In this document: piece by piece, positions 9,281-17,913 of the stretch
How the letters are laid out: each line of letters begins with the position of its first letter
Numbering within the stretch: position 1 is the first letter of the stretch
NCBI RefSeq assembly: GCF_002863865.1
Contig: NZ_CP022684.1
Location: 124,001 to 188,000 of the forward strand
Direction: 5' to 3'
Length of the DNA: 64,000 nucleotides
Source: Ketobacter alkanivorans
GTDB lineage: Bacteria > Pseudomonadota > Gammaproteobacteria > Pseudomonadales > Ketobacteraceae
Program-made: the position numbers and the translations under genes
Notes under the pieces: generated by a model
What the model saw: the letters and a program-made list of their open reading frames with translations, nothing else
What the model was told of the DNA's origin: nothing
Databases searched by the model: none

Positions 9281-11582
9281 GATTAACCCCATGGGTATCG
9301 GTCGATAATACATCGGGTTGTATCTCTGATGTATTGCTTTGCAACAAATCAAAGATGTAGTGGGATTCATGTTCGTTGGAGCCAATCACCTTGGCGTTTA
9401 GCGCTGCGTGATTGGCTATCAAAGTGATGGCCGAGACGCCTTTGTTAGTACCAAAGTATTTTGAGGAGTACCGGGTTTTAAAAGTCTCCAACCGGCTCTC
9501 GAACTTTTGCCCATCGGCACTGGCATGGATGAGGTCTTCCTGGATATTGTAGTGTTTAAAGATGGCCAGCCTGGCGACCGAGTTGTTGATTACATCATTG
9601 GCATTATTTAGCGTCTCCGGCCGCAGGTAATTGGCTTGGATACCTTTTAGTTGGTCATACGCCCGGTCGGAGATATTGGCCATGCCGTACAGCCCGTAAT
9701 TAGTGCCGTTACCAATAATAACGGCCAACAGATCATTAACATTCGCACGGCCTTTCGACTGGACAGGTAGTACATGTTCAAAGTTGTCCAGAAAGCCAGT
9801 CTCCTGATCCACGTAGCGCAGTACATCGGTAATATTAATCGGTTTTATCTGGTCAAAGAACGGGTTGTTCAGCATACTTTTAACACCGGTTGAGGGCAGC
9901 CGCCACTTTGTTTTACCGGTGCGATTGCGCAGGATAACGTTTTGGTTGTCACCGTTTTCGATGCGCCGACTGACCTGTTGTAGTTTATCGTTGAGATCAC
10001 AGGATAAAGTCTCGATTAGTTTGCTGGGTTTCGCCGTCAGGCGAGGCAACATGGATTGTTGGATCAGCGTCTTTTTGCCTTTCCAGCGCTCATTGCTGAC
10101 CAAATCATCCTGGAGAGAACGGAACTTAATGACGGTCGGGAGATAGAGCTGTCCATTCAGCTTGCTGGGAATCTGCAGATATAGGAGCCACTCAAAACGA
10201 TCCGGTAGGACGTTGTTCTCCTGATCAATAAGGTATGCCTTCTGTTTGGGCTGAATTAGCCGTCGGTTCATGGTTTGGAGAATAGCACCAGTGGCTAACT
10301 CGCCCTTAGTGACGGCTAGCTGTGTAGCCAGGGCCTGTGTGTTCTCAGTAGCCTGGAAGGCTAGACACTGGAAGATTGGCCGTAGCACCTTCTCTAACAG
10401 CGGCTTTTGTTGGTCATAGTATTCCCAGTAATAATCATCAAGTGCGCGTTTTTGCTTGTTAAGATACAGGCACAATGACTCGATATCCCGACATTTAAGC
10501 AGCTTTTGAGCCTCCCGTTTTACAGCACCAAAAGGCTGTTTTTCATCGATGGAGTTATCAATAAAAAGATGGAGCAATTCCGCAGCCTTGCTGATATTGG
10601 CAGCAGCGCCTTCCCAGTCCCGGTAGGCTGCCTCTTTCGCGTACACTTTGGCCTGCTCATGGACTTTCCGAATGTGGTAGACAAAACCGTCGGCCAGACG
10701 CTCACTATTTTGCTCGGCACGCTCCTGTAGATAGCACAGTAAATAGAGCTGCTGCGTAGATCGGTCAAAGCGCTTGAGTTTGCTCCCATAATAATCAACC
10801 ATCGAAGCAAAGTGCTGTTGGTTTTTTATTGAGAGCGATAAGGCTTTAACCACGGTGTTAACTTCACTCATCCAAGGCTCGATTAATCGGTTCACCTTGA
10901 GCTCCTTTTCCAATTCCGGGGGAGTAAAGCTCTTGGCAGACAACCTCAATTTAGACAGAGGTAATGCCCCTTTTCCGTCCACCAAGTTTGCGAGCTCAGT
11001 CGACAACCTCCCTGATAACTGGTTTTGCAGCGAAGCAGTAATACGCTCTCGTTCCTGTTTCATCGCCTGGCTTACCACGGTCTGCATCACCGTGTATTTG
11101 GGAATTGCAATACGACGCAGTGATAAATACTCGGTGGTTGCATCGAACAAATACCGGGGTTCAACCCACGACTTAGCTGTTTGCTGTAAGTGAGTGATTA
11201 AGGAACCTCGATCCTGTCTATCCCGCCATTTTTGATAATTGAGGAGATCAAATATTTTCTGGTATAGGCGATCCTTTTGCTTTTGATCCAATGAGAAGCG
11301 CCTGATACCGGGACCAGGCAACTGTTCTTTGGCGATAAACCGCAAATCCTCTTCGACATCGCCAAAACTCGGACTCAGAACCACAGGCCTGGACTTGAAG
11401 TAACCCAACAGAGCGACAAAGAAACAGCGGTGAGCCCGGCTACGGATAGCGTTGGCGACACGGGCTTCCATCTCATTCAGAGTAAAGTAAAATCGACGTT
11501 CTTCGAGGGTGAAACTGGGAGGGCTGTACAAATCATTGATTTCTGAGTCAATGAGGATCTGGAGCCTTTCGGTATATGCCAT
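9219..11582 (-). pseudogene. tnpA: Tn3-family transposase, C-terminally truncated
   Basis: The 787-residue frame begins MAYTERLQIL and carries the N-terminal DUF4158-type domain of Tn3 transposases, the long helical middle, and the first two catalytic aspartates (HASADGQKFESR and STDTHG). Homology stops immediately after STDTHGVN and is replaced by about 20 foreign residues from the repeat at 9211-9280. Full-length family members have about 980-1000 residues, so roughly 200 residues are lost, including the third catalytic residue (Glu). The protein cannot transpose by itself. The start codon is preceded within about 140 bases by the element's terminal repeat. Confidence 0.88.
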
Positions 11583-11639
11583 ATCTGATGCCTAAAAAGC
11601 TCAGCATAATAACCGAAAGGGACAAGTTAAGGGCTAGGA

Positions 11640-11724
11640 GGAAGTTAATACCCCGCTGGAGGCCAGGAGCCACGGGGGCTGTAGAGGATTATGTCTTTTT
11701 AAGACGGAAAATCCCCAGGACCCC
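11640..11724 (-). repeat. Tn3-type terminal inverted repeat and subterminal sequence, element A
   Basis: On the minus strand the sequence begins GGGGTCCTGGGGATTTTCCG at 11724 and continues through a TCTGGAGGCC-like subterminal part. It is clearly similar to the minus-strand sequence beginning at 13273 (GGGGTTCTAGGGATTTTCCG). A GGGG start and a length of about 38 bp are hallmarks of Tn3-family terminal repeats. The two copies lie in direct orientation, which fits one element inserted into a relative. Confidence 0.65.
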
Positions 11725-13190
11725 AAAGGGGTCAGCTGGCCTTGCTTCAGCAGCGTATATTTGTGTTTTCGCCAGTGTTCCCCGTCGATCAGGTCGGCAT
11801 CGAGTGCCCGGTATTTAATGATTTCAGGCAGTGTCAGTTGGCCATTCAGGCGATCGGGAATCTGTTGATAGAGGAACCACTCATAACGATCTAACAGGAT
11901 ATTGCCTGCACGATCCAGCAAGAATTCGCGTATTTTTTTTGATAGAAACCGGGTGTCGGCGTTTGCAATTGGGCCTGGGCGTTGAGTTCGCCTTGTGCAT
12001 TCGCCAAGGCCGCCGCTAGGTGCTGGGTGCCATCGTTTCCTTCGAAGCGCAGACATAGGAACAAATCTCGTAGCAAACCTTTACGTAGACTGTCTTTCTC
12101 GTCGTAGTACTGCCACATGGATTCATCGACCGAGCGCCGCTGCTCATTCAAAAATAGGCAGACGGATTCCAGATCCTTTTTTGCCAGCAGGCCCAGTGCT
12201 TTTTGTCTTACGGTTGCAAACGGTTGCTGCAGATCAATGCTGTCATCAATAAACAAATGCAGTACAGCCGCCGCTTTGCTGACATTTTTGGCTGCTCGTT
12301 GCCAATCCTGATAAACCGCATCCTGCGCATACTCCTTTGCTTTATGTTTGGTCTGTCTGACATGATGCACAAAGCCATCAGCAATACGTTCCAGAGCCTG
12401 TTGCCATCGCGTTTGCAGATAGCACAATAAATATAACCGTTGGTTGCCTACGGTTTGCCGTTTCAGTTTGGCACCGTAGTAGTCGACTTTCTCCGCCAGG
12501 TGTTGTTGATTTTTCTGCGACAGCGATAGCATACCCAAAAGCTGATCCACTTCCGGTATCCAATGTTGGATATGGCGATAGACAACCAGTTCCTTTTCCA
12601 GCTCGGTTCCGGTGAAGTTGCGAGCTGATTGTCGCAACTGCCGAAACGGCAGTGGACCTTCGCCGTTAACTAACTCTGTCAGCACCTGCTTAAGCTCGTG
12701 TGACATTGCACACTCAAGCTGGGCTGCCATGTGTTCCTGCTCATCTCCCGCTACCTGACTGATTATCTTCTGCAGCGTGCTGTAAGCAGGGATCGCGATC
12801 TTCTGTCCCGCTAAATATTCAATGGCCGCATCGAAGAGGTGCCTTGGCGCTGTCCAGGCTCTGGCTTGCTGGGATAGGTAGGCACTTAACGCAAGTCCGT
12901 GTTCTTTGGCATTCCAGCGCTGGTAGTTGCAAAGCTGGAAGATACGTTGGTAAATCCGTTCGTTCTCTTTGGGCGTGAGATTGAAAGGCCTACAGCCCGG
13001 TCCCGGTAAAACGGTTTGATGAACGTATTTGAGGTCCTGCTTGATCTGATGGAAACCGGGACTCAGCGCCACCGGCTTGGCCTTAAAATAGCCCAGCAGC
13101 ACAACCAGCATATAGCGCTGGCCCCGGTGTCGGAGGCCTTGGGCGACTGCCCGTTCCTTATCGTTTAGCGCACAAATGGGGATCTCGAAA
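11725..13190 (-). pseudogene. Second Tn3-family transposase fragment (frameshifted, both ends missing)
   Basis: The frame from about 13190 to 11935 translates to a protein collinear with the N-terminal half of the transposase at 9219-11582, for example VVLLGYFKAKPVALSPGF, GPGCRPFNLTPKENERIY and LYLLCYLQTRWQQALERIADG. It lacks about the first 45 residues. Near 11935 a frameshift moves the homology into another frame (FLLDRAGNILLDRYEWFLYQ), which continues to QGQLTP and then runs into element A's terminal repeat. The catalytic half is absent. The two transposases are similar but clearly diverged, so this is a separate older insertion and not a duplication. Confidence 0.85.
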
Positions 13191-13194
13191 AAAG

Positions 13195-13273
13195 TAATAC
13201 CCTTCTGGAGGCCACGAATGGCAAGGCCTCCAGAGCACTTTGTCGTTTTTGGACGGAAAATCCCTAGAACCCC
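13195..13273 (-). repeat. Tn3-type terminal inverted repeat and subterminal sequence, element B
   Basis: The minus strand reads GGGGTTCTAGGGATTTTCCG from 13273, then an internal short palindrome made of TCTGGAGGCC and GGCCTCCAGA. It matches the copy at 11640-11724 over its length. It forms the outer border of the transposon island: the next base outward begins the interrupted YkgJ-type gene. Confidence 0.65.
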
Positions 13274-13288
13274 TATATCCGAGTTGAG

Positions 13289-13762
13289 ATGGATTCGAAA
13301 GTGAAGAAGAAAGTTAAGCAACAGGCTAAGCGCTGGTTCCTTATGTTTGATCGAGTGACTCGCGAAGCTTCTATGGACAACCCACTCACCAGTGAAGAGT
13401 TTTTTTCTGCAGAGAAAGAGCTCAGTCAGATGAAAGTAGTATGTCCCTTCCTAATCAACCGAAGCTGTAGCATTTATTCTGTTCGACCAGTGGCTTGTCG
13501 TACCTATGTTGTCGATGACAGTCCCTCGGTCTGCGAACAAAACCCAGTGAGAAACACGTTACCCAAGGCTCACGAAATCTACAAAGAGGCCTATGACAAA
13601 CTTCACAACCTGGTGACACATACTCAGATGAGACCGCTAGTGTATGCGGTTTCTGAAGCCCTTGGCTTAAAGATTAAATTCAAGCCTTTGTTAATGTCCG
13701 CATACGTGAATAATGATGCCGAATACAAGTTGCCTGCATTGGGCGGCATGGTGGAATCTTAG
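13289..13762 (+). pseudogene. YkgJ-type cysteine cluster protein, 5' end lost at transposon border
   Basis: The 157-residue frame carries the second half of the YkgJ (CxxCxxCC, PF03692) motif: CPFLINRSCSIYSVRPVACR. Members of this family normally begin with a first cysteine pair (C-x2/3-C) before that; here it is absent. Upstream of the ATG at 13289 the same frame runs only to a stop inside the transposon terminal repeat (13265-13267). Host sequence resumes at 13274, so the transposon appears to have replaced the start of the gene. The remaining part may or may not be translated; I see no good ribosome site. Family members are proposed to bind zinc or iron. Confidence 0.6.
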
Positions 13763-13797
13763 CACCTTCATTCATGGTATGAGAAGTGCGAGAACAA

Positions 13798-15144
13798 CTA
13801 CAGGCCTTCCCACTCTAACCGATGATCCTGCTGAATCAGCTCCATCCAGGAGGGACCCTTGGTGTGGCCGGGAAAGTGTGGGGGCACTCCCGCCTGCTCA
13901 GCAAACTCAGGCCACTGACTCACCTCTTCAAGGATTTCTCGGATAATGGTCTTTGCTTTAGTTGGTCGAATGTCCGCATGCCGCGCCACTGCCAATAGAT
14001 CGTCCGTCACAAAGTGATTACGCTTACCGTTGACGGTCATCTGGTGCTGGCTGGTCCAACCACTGCCATTGCAATAGGTAATGTCATAGGCGGGGGAGAG
14101 TGACCAGATTCCGGCTTTGTCCATTAAAAACGCAATGTTCTTGGTGTGATCGTCCTGATTGCGGGCCACGACGTTAAACACAACCCTTCGAAAGAATTGT
14201 TCAAATTCCGGCTTGGGCAGATCCAGATCCCGCATCACACCGATGGCTTGTTCGTAGGAATAGGCGCCAGCCTGGTTAAAGTCATAATGCGCCAACCCAC
14301 AGAGGGACTGCATATGGATCTTTTCGCCACCGTCTTTACGGTCAAACCGTCGGGTCATAAAATGAGAACGGCCGTTTTCCTTAAAAATACGGCATTCTGT
14401 CATGTTGATGCCACAGGCGATGGCCATTAGATAATAGGCGTATTCCACTAGACTATAGCCTTTGGGATCTGCTAATACTTCGTGATCCCGGTTTTCTTCC
14501 ACCCCGTCGAACTTCAATAACCAGTAACCAAAGCCGGCATCGGTTTTCACCTGTCCGGAACGCACTTCCTGCGTATCCGGGTTCCATTCAATCACCGCTT
14601 TAGCGCGGGCGCCGCCGGCCGAAGTCCCGACCGAAATAATCTTTTCCAGCGCTTGCTTCTTGTTGGCATCCGCCCCGGCCAAATCCACAGCCATGGCTTG
14701 CTTGGCACTCAACGCTTCATTAGCCAGTCTGACCAGTTCCGCGATCTCGATGGGTTGGGCCGTTTCATCCCAGGTGGCTATAGCAGGTTGGAACTCCAGA
14801 GCACCCATGCCCCGTGAACCGATATAACTGAGGCGCTCCAAAGGACTGAAACTGTCCGGGGAACGACCCTGGCGTTCCAACCATTGATTGATCAGTCGAT
14901 TACCAAATTTGTCCGGTAACGAGTCGGCCAGCAATCCCGGCAGCCCTTTGAAGGTTTCCCGGTTTAGTGTGGGAAAGGAAAAGGATCGGTTGCTCAATGG
15001 CATCATGATCGGGGAAGGCTCGATACCCGATGTTTGAAATGCCGGGTCATATTCAAAATAGCCTCGATCATTGGTCCAAATCAAGGTACCGATTTGTCGC
15101 CCCCATAACAGCACTCGGGCGACCGCTTGAGTAGTGTCTGCCAT
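13798..15144 (-). CDS. hipA: HipA-family serine/threonine kinase toxin
   Basis: A 448-residue HipA-type kinase. The N-terminal subdomain 1 (residues 1-110; FEYDPAF, LPDKFGNRLI) precedes the kinase core with a Gly/Ser loop (VGTSAGGARAKAV), the catalytic RNQDDHTKN motif and the metal-binding SPAYDIT motif. In E. coli, HipA phosphorylates glutamyl-tRNA synthetase and causes growth arrest and persistence. The gene abuts the antitoxin stop codon with no spacing (TAA then ATG), a tight bicistronic pair. All key motifs are present, so it should be active. It sits at the inner edge of the accessory island, as such modules often do. Confidence 0.93.
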   Translation of the reverse strand: MADTTQAVARVLLWGRQIGTLIWTNDRGYFEYDPAFQTSGIEPSPIMMPLSNRSFSFPTLNRETFKGLPGLLADSLPDKFGNRLINQWLERQGRSPDSFSPLERLSYIGSRGMGALEFQPAIATWDETAQPIEIAELVRLANEALSAKQAMAVDLAGADANKKQALEKIISVGTSAGGARAKAVIEWNPDTQEVRSGQVKTDAGFGYWLLKFDGVEENRDHEVLADPKGYSLVEYAYYLMAIACGINMTECRIFKENGRSHFMTRRFDRKDGGEKIHMQSLCGLAHYDFNQAGAYSYEQAIGVMRDLDLPKPEFEQFFRRVVFNVVARNQDDHTKNIAFLMDKAGIWSLSPAYDITYCNGSGWTSQHQMTVNGKRNHFVTDDLLAVARHADIRPTKAKTIIREILEEVSQWPEFAEQAGVPPHFPGHTKGPSWMELIQQDHRLEWEGL

Positions 15145-15510
15145 TTAATCATCCCCCCAGGTCCAGGGCTTTTTATTGCTTCCTTCATGTGTACTCTGAC
15201 CGGAACGGGAAGCTCGTTGTCGGGTTTTTGCCTGTAACTTTTCAATCTGTACCAGGGCCTCGGCCCGGGGTGGAGGAGCCGGCAGAAACTGATCCAGTTC
15301 CTCTAGCTTGCCCAACGCCCGGAGAACGGCGACCACGTTCAATAACCCCACACTTTTTGTACCATTTTCCAGGTTATAGAGGGTGCGCTCAGTAATACCG
15401 GCTTTCTCCGCCAGATCCACCATGGTGATATTCTGGCTGAGCCGGGTCGCCCGGAAGCGTTCTCCAAGCCATTCCAGGACTTTTTGGTTGCTCAGATGTG
15501 ATATCGACAT
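15145..15510 (-). CDS. hipB: HipB-like helix-turn-helix antitoxin
   Basis: A 121-residue protein with a Cro/C1-type (XRE) HTH over residues 15-75 (ITMVDLAEKAGITERTLYNLENG). A basic, flexible C-terminal tail of about 45 residues ends WTWGDD. It is the first gene of the pair with hipA and would both neutralise the kinase and repress the operon. The tail is longer than in E. coli HipB (88 residues). The promoter just upstream carries perfect inverted half-sites (15515-15568). Confidence 0.9.
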   Translation of the reverse strand: MSISHLSNQKVLEWLGERFRATRLSQNITMVDLAEKAGITERTLYNLENGTKSVGLLNVVAVLRALGKLEELDQFLPAPPPRAEALVQIEKLQAKTRQRASRSGQSTHEGSNKKPWTWGDD

Positions 15511-15514
15511 AAAA

Positions 15515-15568
15515 GGAAATATATTGCCGATTGAGATCGTTTTAGGTTTATATAAGAACTATATTTCC
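15515..15568. promoter_or_regulatory. hipBA operator: inverted half-sites GGAAATATA / TATATTTCC
   Basis: A perfect 9-bp inverted pair, GGAAATATA at 15515-15523 and TATATTTCC at 15560-15568, lies 5-58 bases upstream of hipB. A second, shorter inverted pair, ATATA and TATAT around AAGAAC, sits inside it and overlaps a plausible -10 element. This fits the autorepression by antitoxin dimers known for hipBA systems. Confidence 0.6.
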
Positions 15569-15572
15569 ATTT

Positions 15573-15797
15573 CTAAGTACTGTCAAGCTCGTGGGATGAG
15601 CGCAAACTATAAGCAACCACCTCCAGCTTAACGGGAACCGTCCCACCTAAACCAAAGGCTTCGTCACGTTCAATAAAACCCAACCAGGAAAAATACCCAA
15701 CCTCACCATCGTGCCGCAGAATACCCACCACTTCCCCAGACCGCTCCCGATCCAGCAGGATATTCCGGTAATTCAACTTACGTAGGAGCATTGGCAT
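15573..15797 (-). CDS. Hypothetical protein, 74 residues
   Basis: This short frame (MPMLLRKLNYRNILLDRERSGE...) lies on the same strand as hipBA, immediately upstream of the hipBA operator. It contains a plausible compact beta-rich pattern (EVVGILRHDGEVGYFSWLGF), but I recognise no family. The start lies in an AT-rich promoter-like stretch. It may be a small gene of the accessory island or a fragment of a longer one. Confidence 0.35.
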   Translation of the reverse strand: MPMLLRKLNYRNILLDRERSGEVVGILRHDGEVGYFSWLGFIERDEAFGLGGTVPVKLEVVAYSLRSSHELDST

Positions 15798-15921
15798 ACT
15801 GAATATACTTTACTGTTTTGGTGACTGGTAATATATACAGTGTAATGCTTAGGCTACTAAGGAGTGAAATGGAAGTTGGGCCATCAATAGTATTATAAAT
15901 AACAAAAGCATTGAGGTTTAT

Positions 15922-16308
15922 GTGACTTTAATACTAAACGTTCTTCACAAAGATATGTCTGTTTTAGCCGCAGAAATAATGGCGAGAGCAGAGTGGTCAA
16001 TTTCGCCGATGTCCTTTTCTTCCGTACCTCTTGGAAAAGGCTACGCAGTTCATGACTTCAATAAAGTCACAATAAATTCAAGTAGGACGCTGGCTCTAGG
16101 TATCGCAGGCCTTACGCAAGATCATGGTTATACTCAGAAGATTGAGCATAGTGAAAAAATCGATGACGCGTTACAAGCGATTCGAAAGCACATCGAAGGT
16201 TTTGTGCCTATCTATGATCGCGGCAAATTAAGAAAATTGTCCCAGTTTAGTGCTAATGAGGGGATGGCTCCAGAACCCCATTTAGCTAGATATTTTCGAG
16301 CCCAGTAG
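15922..16308 (+). CDS. Hypothetical protein, possibly Ntn-hydrolase-like
   Basis: This 128-residue frame starts at a GTG (15922) behind a weak TTGAGG site. It opens TLILNVLHKDMSVLAAEIMA, followed by a conserved-looking core (FNKVTINSSRTLALGIAGLT). The pattern of strands, with an early proposed substrate strand and a SSRTLALGIAG segment, recalls proteasome-like Ntn hydrolases, but there is no exposed N-terminal nucleophile and no clear signature. I do not assign a function. It is convergent with the BVMO operon, with 12 bases between the ends. Confidence 0.45.
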   Translation: MTLILNVLHKDMSVLAAEIMARAEWSISPMSFSSVPLGKGYAVHDFNKVTINSSRTLALGIAGLTQDHGYTQKIEHSEKIDDALQAIRKHIEGFVPIYDRGKLRKLSQFSANEGMAPEPHLARYFRAQ

Positions 16309-16320
16309 CTCAAAATGCGG

Positions 16321-17913
16321 TTAGTTCCAGACGCTCTTCGCTGAGTCAGTCGCAGGCTGGATCATGCCTTGCCTGTCACCACCTCCGCTGAATTGGTAGT
16401 GTGTCATCGGCAAGTGCTTCGCGCGCCAAAGCATCTCCAGCGAAGTTGAGGGTCGCAGCATGGGTGCGTCACCATGACGATCAAAGTAATAGCTGTTCGA
16501 GGTAGCACAGTTGTGGTTCAGGAACACAGTCCCCTGCTGGCGCTTCTGTATGTCCTGGAAGTAACTATCATGCGCCTCTTGCCGAACCTCGACTCGCGTT
16601 GCTGCGCGCCTGTGGGACTCACGAATACACCTCGACAGGTGAATCGCGTTACCCTCCACCATTTTGAAATAAGACGTACCGATCAGGGCGTAAGGGCCGA
16701 GCATGATGTAGAAGTTCGGATAGCCCGGTATGGTCAATCCCTCGTAGGCTTGGTAGCGATTGTCATGCCAGAACTGTCCAAGGTCGGTGCCGTTGCTCCC
16801 GATCAGTTCGAAGGAGGGGATATTGCCTTTCTCGAATGTCTTGTAGCCGGTGGCGAGCACAAGTACGTCAATGGGGCGTGACTTGCCGTCGTTAGTGGTG
16901 ATTCCCCTGCGGGTGATGTGTCGAATCGGTGTTGTCACCAGCTCGACGTTGTCCTGCGCGAAGGTTTTGAAATACTCGTTGGAGAAGGTGGGGCGCTTGC
17001 AGCCAAAGCCATAGGCAGGGCTGAGCTTCTCCCAGAGATCCTGCCGATCAGGAAGTTGTTCGTACATGTTTTGGAGGGCAGCCTTCTCGCAGGCACGCAC
17101 GATCCAGGGAGCTTGGCGGTAGTAGATTGCGGACAATACCATCAGGGTTTCGCTGGAAGCGTCCGTTACACTGCGAATACCTTGCTGTAAAGCAGGTGAG
17201 GCGCGAAATAGGGTTTTTAGCCAGCCCGGCAAGGTTCGATCCGGCTTTTTTAGCACCCAGATAGGTGTTCGTTGGTAAACATCAAGTTGGCGGACCTGTC
17301 GAGCAATTTCTGGCACCAGTTGCACCGCGGTAGCTCCGGTGCCGATGACCGCGACACGCTTGCCCTTCAGGTCGATGCCCTTTGGCCAGCGGGCGGTATG
17401 GATGATATCGCCTTCGAAGTTGTCGAGACCCTCGATGTCGGGTAGTTTGGGCGAGATCAGCCCCCCCCCTGCGGAAACCAGATGTCGTGCCCGCAGGGTT
17501 TTGCCCTGCTTTAATGTCAGCACCCATAGGTCATTGTGCTTATCGAATCTGGCCTGTTGCACTTCGACGCCAAAGCGGATGTGCGGGTAGATCCCATATT
17601 TGCTCGCTACCCGGCGAGTGTATTGATAAAGTTCGCTGCCCGGCGCGAATATCCGTGACCAGTTGGGGTTCTGTTCGAATGAGAATGAGTAAGTGAACGA
17701 GGTGATATCCACGGCAATTCCAGGATAGCGATTGTCGCGCCAGGTGCCACCAACATCAATGCTGCGCTCAAGGATAAGGATGTCGTCAATACCGTCCGCT
17801 TTGAGTTGTACAGCGGTGCCAATGCCAGAGATCCCTGCGCCTACGATGATGACTTCGTGGTCAGGGCGCGCCGAATGCATCGATTCCTCAGGTGCAAAGG
17901 CAGTCATGTTCAT
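16321..17913 (-). CDS. Baeyer-Villiger-type flavin monooxygenase
   Basis: A 530-residue FAD/NADPH monooxygenase. I start it at 17913 because an AGGAG site lies eight bases upstream and the ATG overlaps the esterase stop (ATGA). Two Rossmann motifs (VGAGISG near residue 25, GTGATA near 190) flank the BVMO fingerprint FEGDIIHTARWP (about 166-177). Such enzymes insert an oxygen next to a ketone, giving an ester or lactone with NADPH and O2. Translational coupling to an esterase is the textbook pairing: monooxygenase makes the ester, esterase opens it. Substrate not predictable; cyclic, steroid or long-chain ketones are plausible. It is last of the four-gene operon read from 20662. Confidence 0.92.
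   Translation of the reverse strand: MNMTAFAPEESMHSARPDHEVIIVGAGISGIGTAVQLKADGIDDILILERSIDVGGTWRDNRYPGIAVDITSFTYSFSFEQNPNWSRIFAPGSELYQYTRRVASKYGIYPHIRFGVEVQQARFDKHNDLWVLTLKQGKTLRARHLVSAGGGLISPKLPDIEGLDNFEGDIIHTARWPKGIDLKGKRVAVIGTGATAVQLVPEIARQVRQLDVYQRTPIWVLKKPDRTLPGWLKTLFRASPALQQGIRSVTDASSETLMVLSAIYYRQAPWIVRACEKAALQNMYEQLPDRQDLWEKLSPAYGFGCKRPTFSNEYFKTFAQDNVELVTTPIRHITRRGITTNDGKSRPIDVLVLATGYKTFEKGNIPSFELIGSNGTDLGQFWHDNRYQAYEGLTIPGYPNFYIMLGPYALIGTSYFKMVEGNAIHLSRCIRESHRRAATRVEVRQEAHDSYFQDIQKRQQGTVFLNHNCATSNSYYFDRHGDAPMLRPSTSLEMLWRAKHLPMTHYQFSGGGDRQGMIQPATDSAKSVWN

Larger units (their letters stand above)
6800..11724 (-). mobile_element. Decayed Tn3-family transposon A (TnpS/TnpT, Tn4651-like type)
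   Basis: This block carries a tyrosine recombinase gene (tnpS), a divergent coiled-coil gene (tnpT) and a transposase gene (tnpA) missing its C-terminus. That combination defines the Tn4651/Tn5041 branch of Tn3 elements. One end is visible: minus-strand GGGG at 11724 begins a Tn3-style inverted repeat (GGGGTCCTGGGGATTTTCCG). It interrupts the transposase frame of a second, similar element. I could not find the other terminal repeat near 6.8 kb, so the low-coordinate border is approximate and has probably been lost. Confidence 0.75.
11725..13273 (-). mobile_element. Tn3-family transposon B remnant with disrupted transposase
   Basis: This remnant starts at its own terminal repeat (minus-strand GGGG at 13273) and holds only the middle of a transposase gene. 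The N-terminal codons are deleted just after the subterminal sequence. There is a frameshift near 11935, and the frame ends where element A's terminal repeat begins at 11724. It therefore predates element A and served as its target. Confidence 0.65.
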
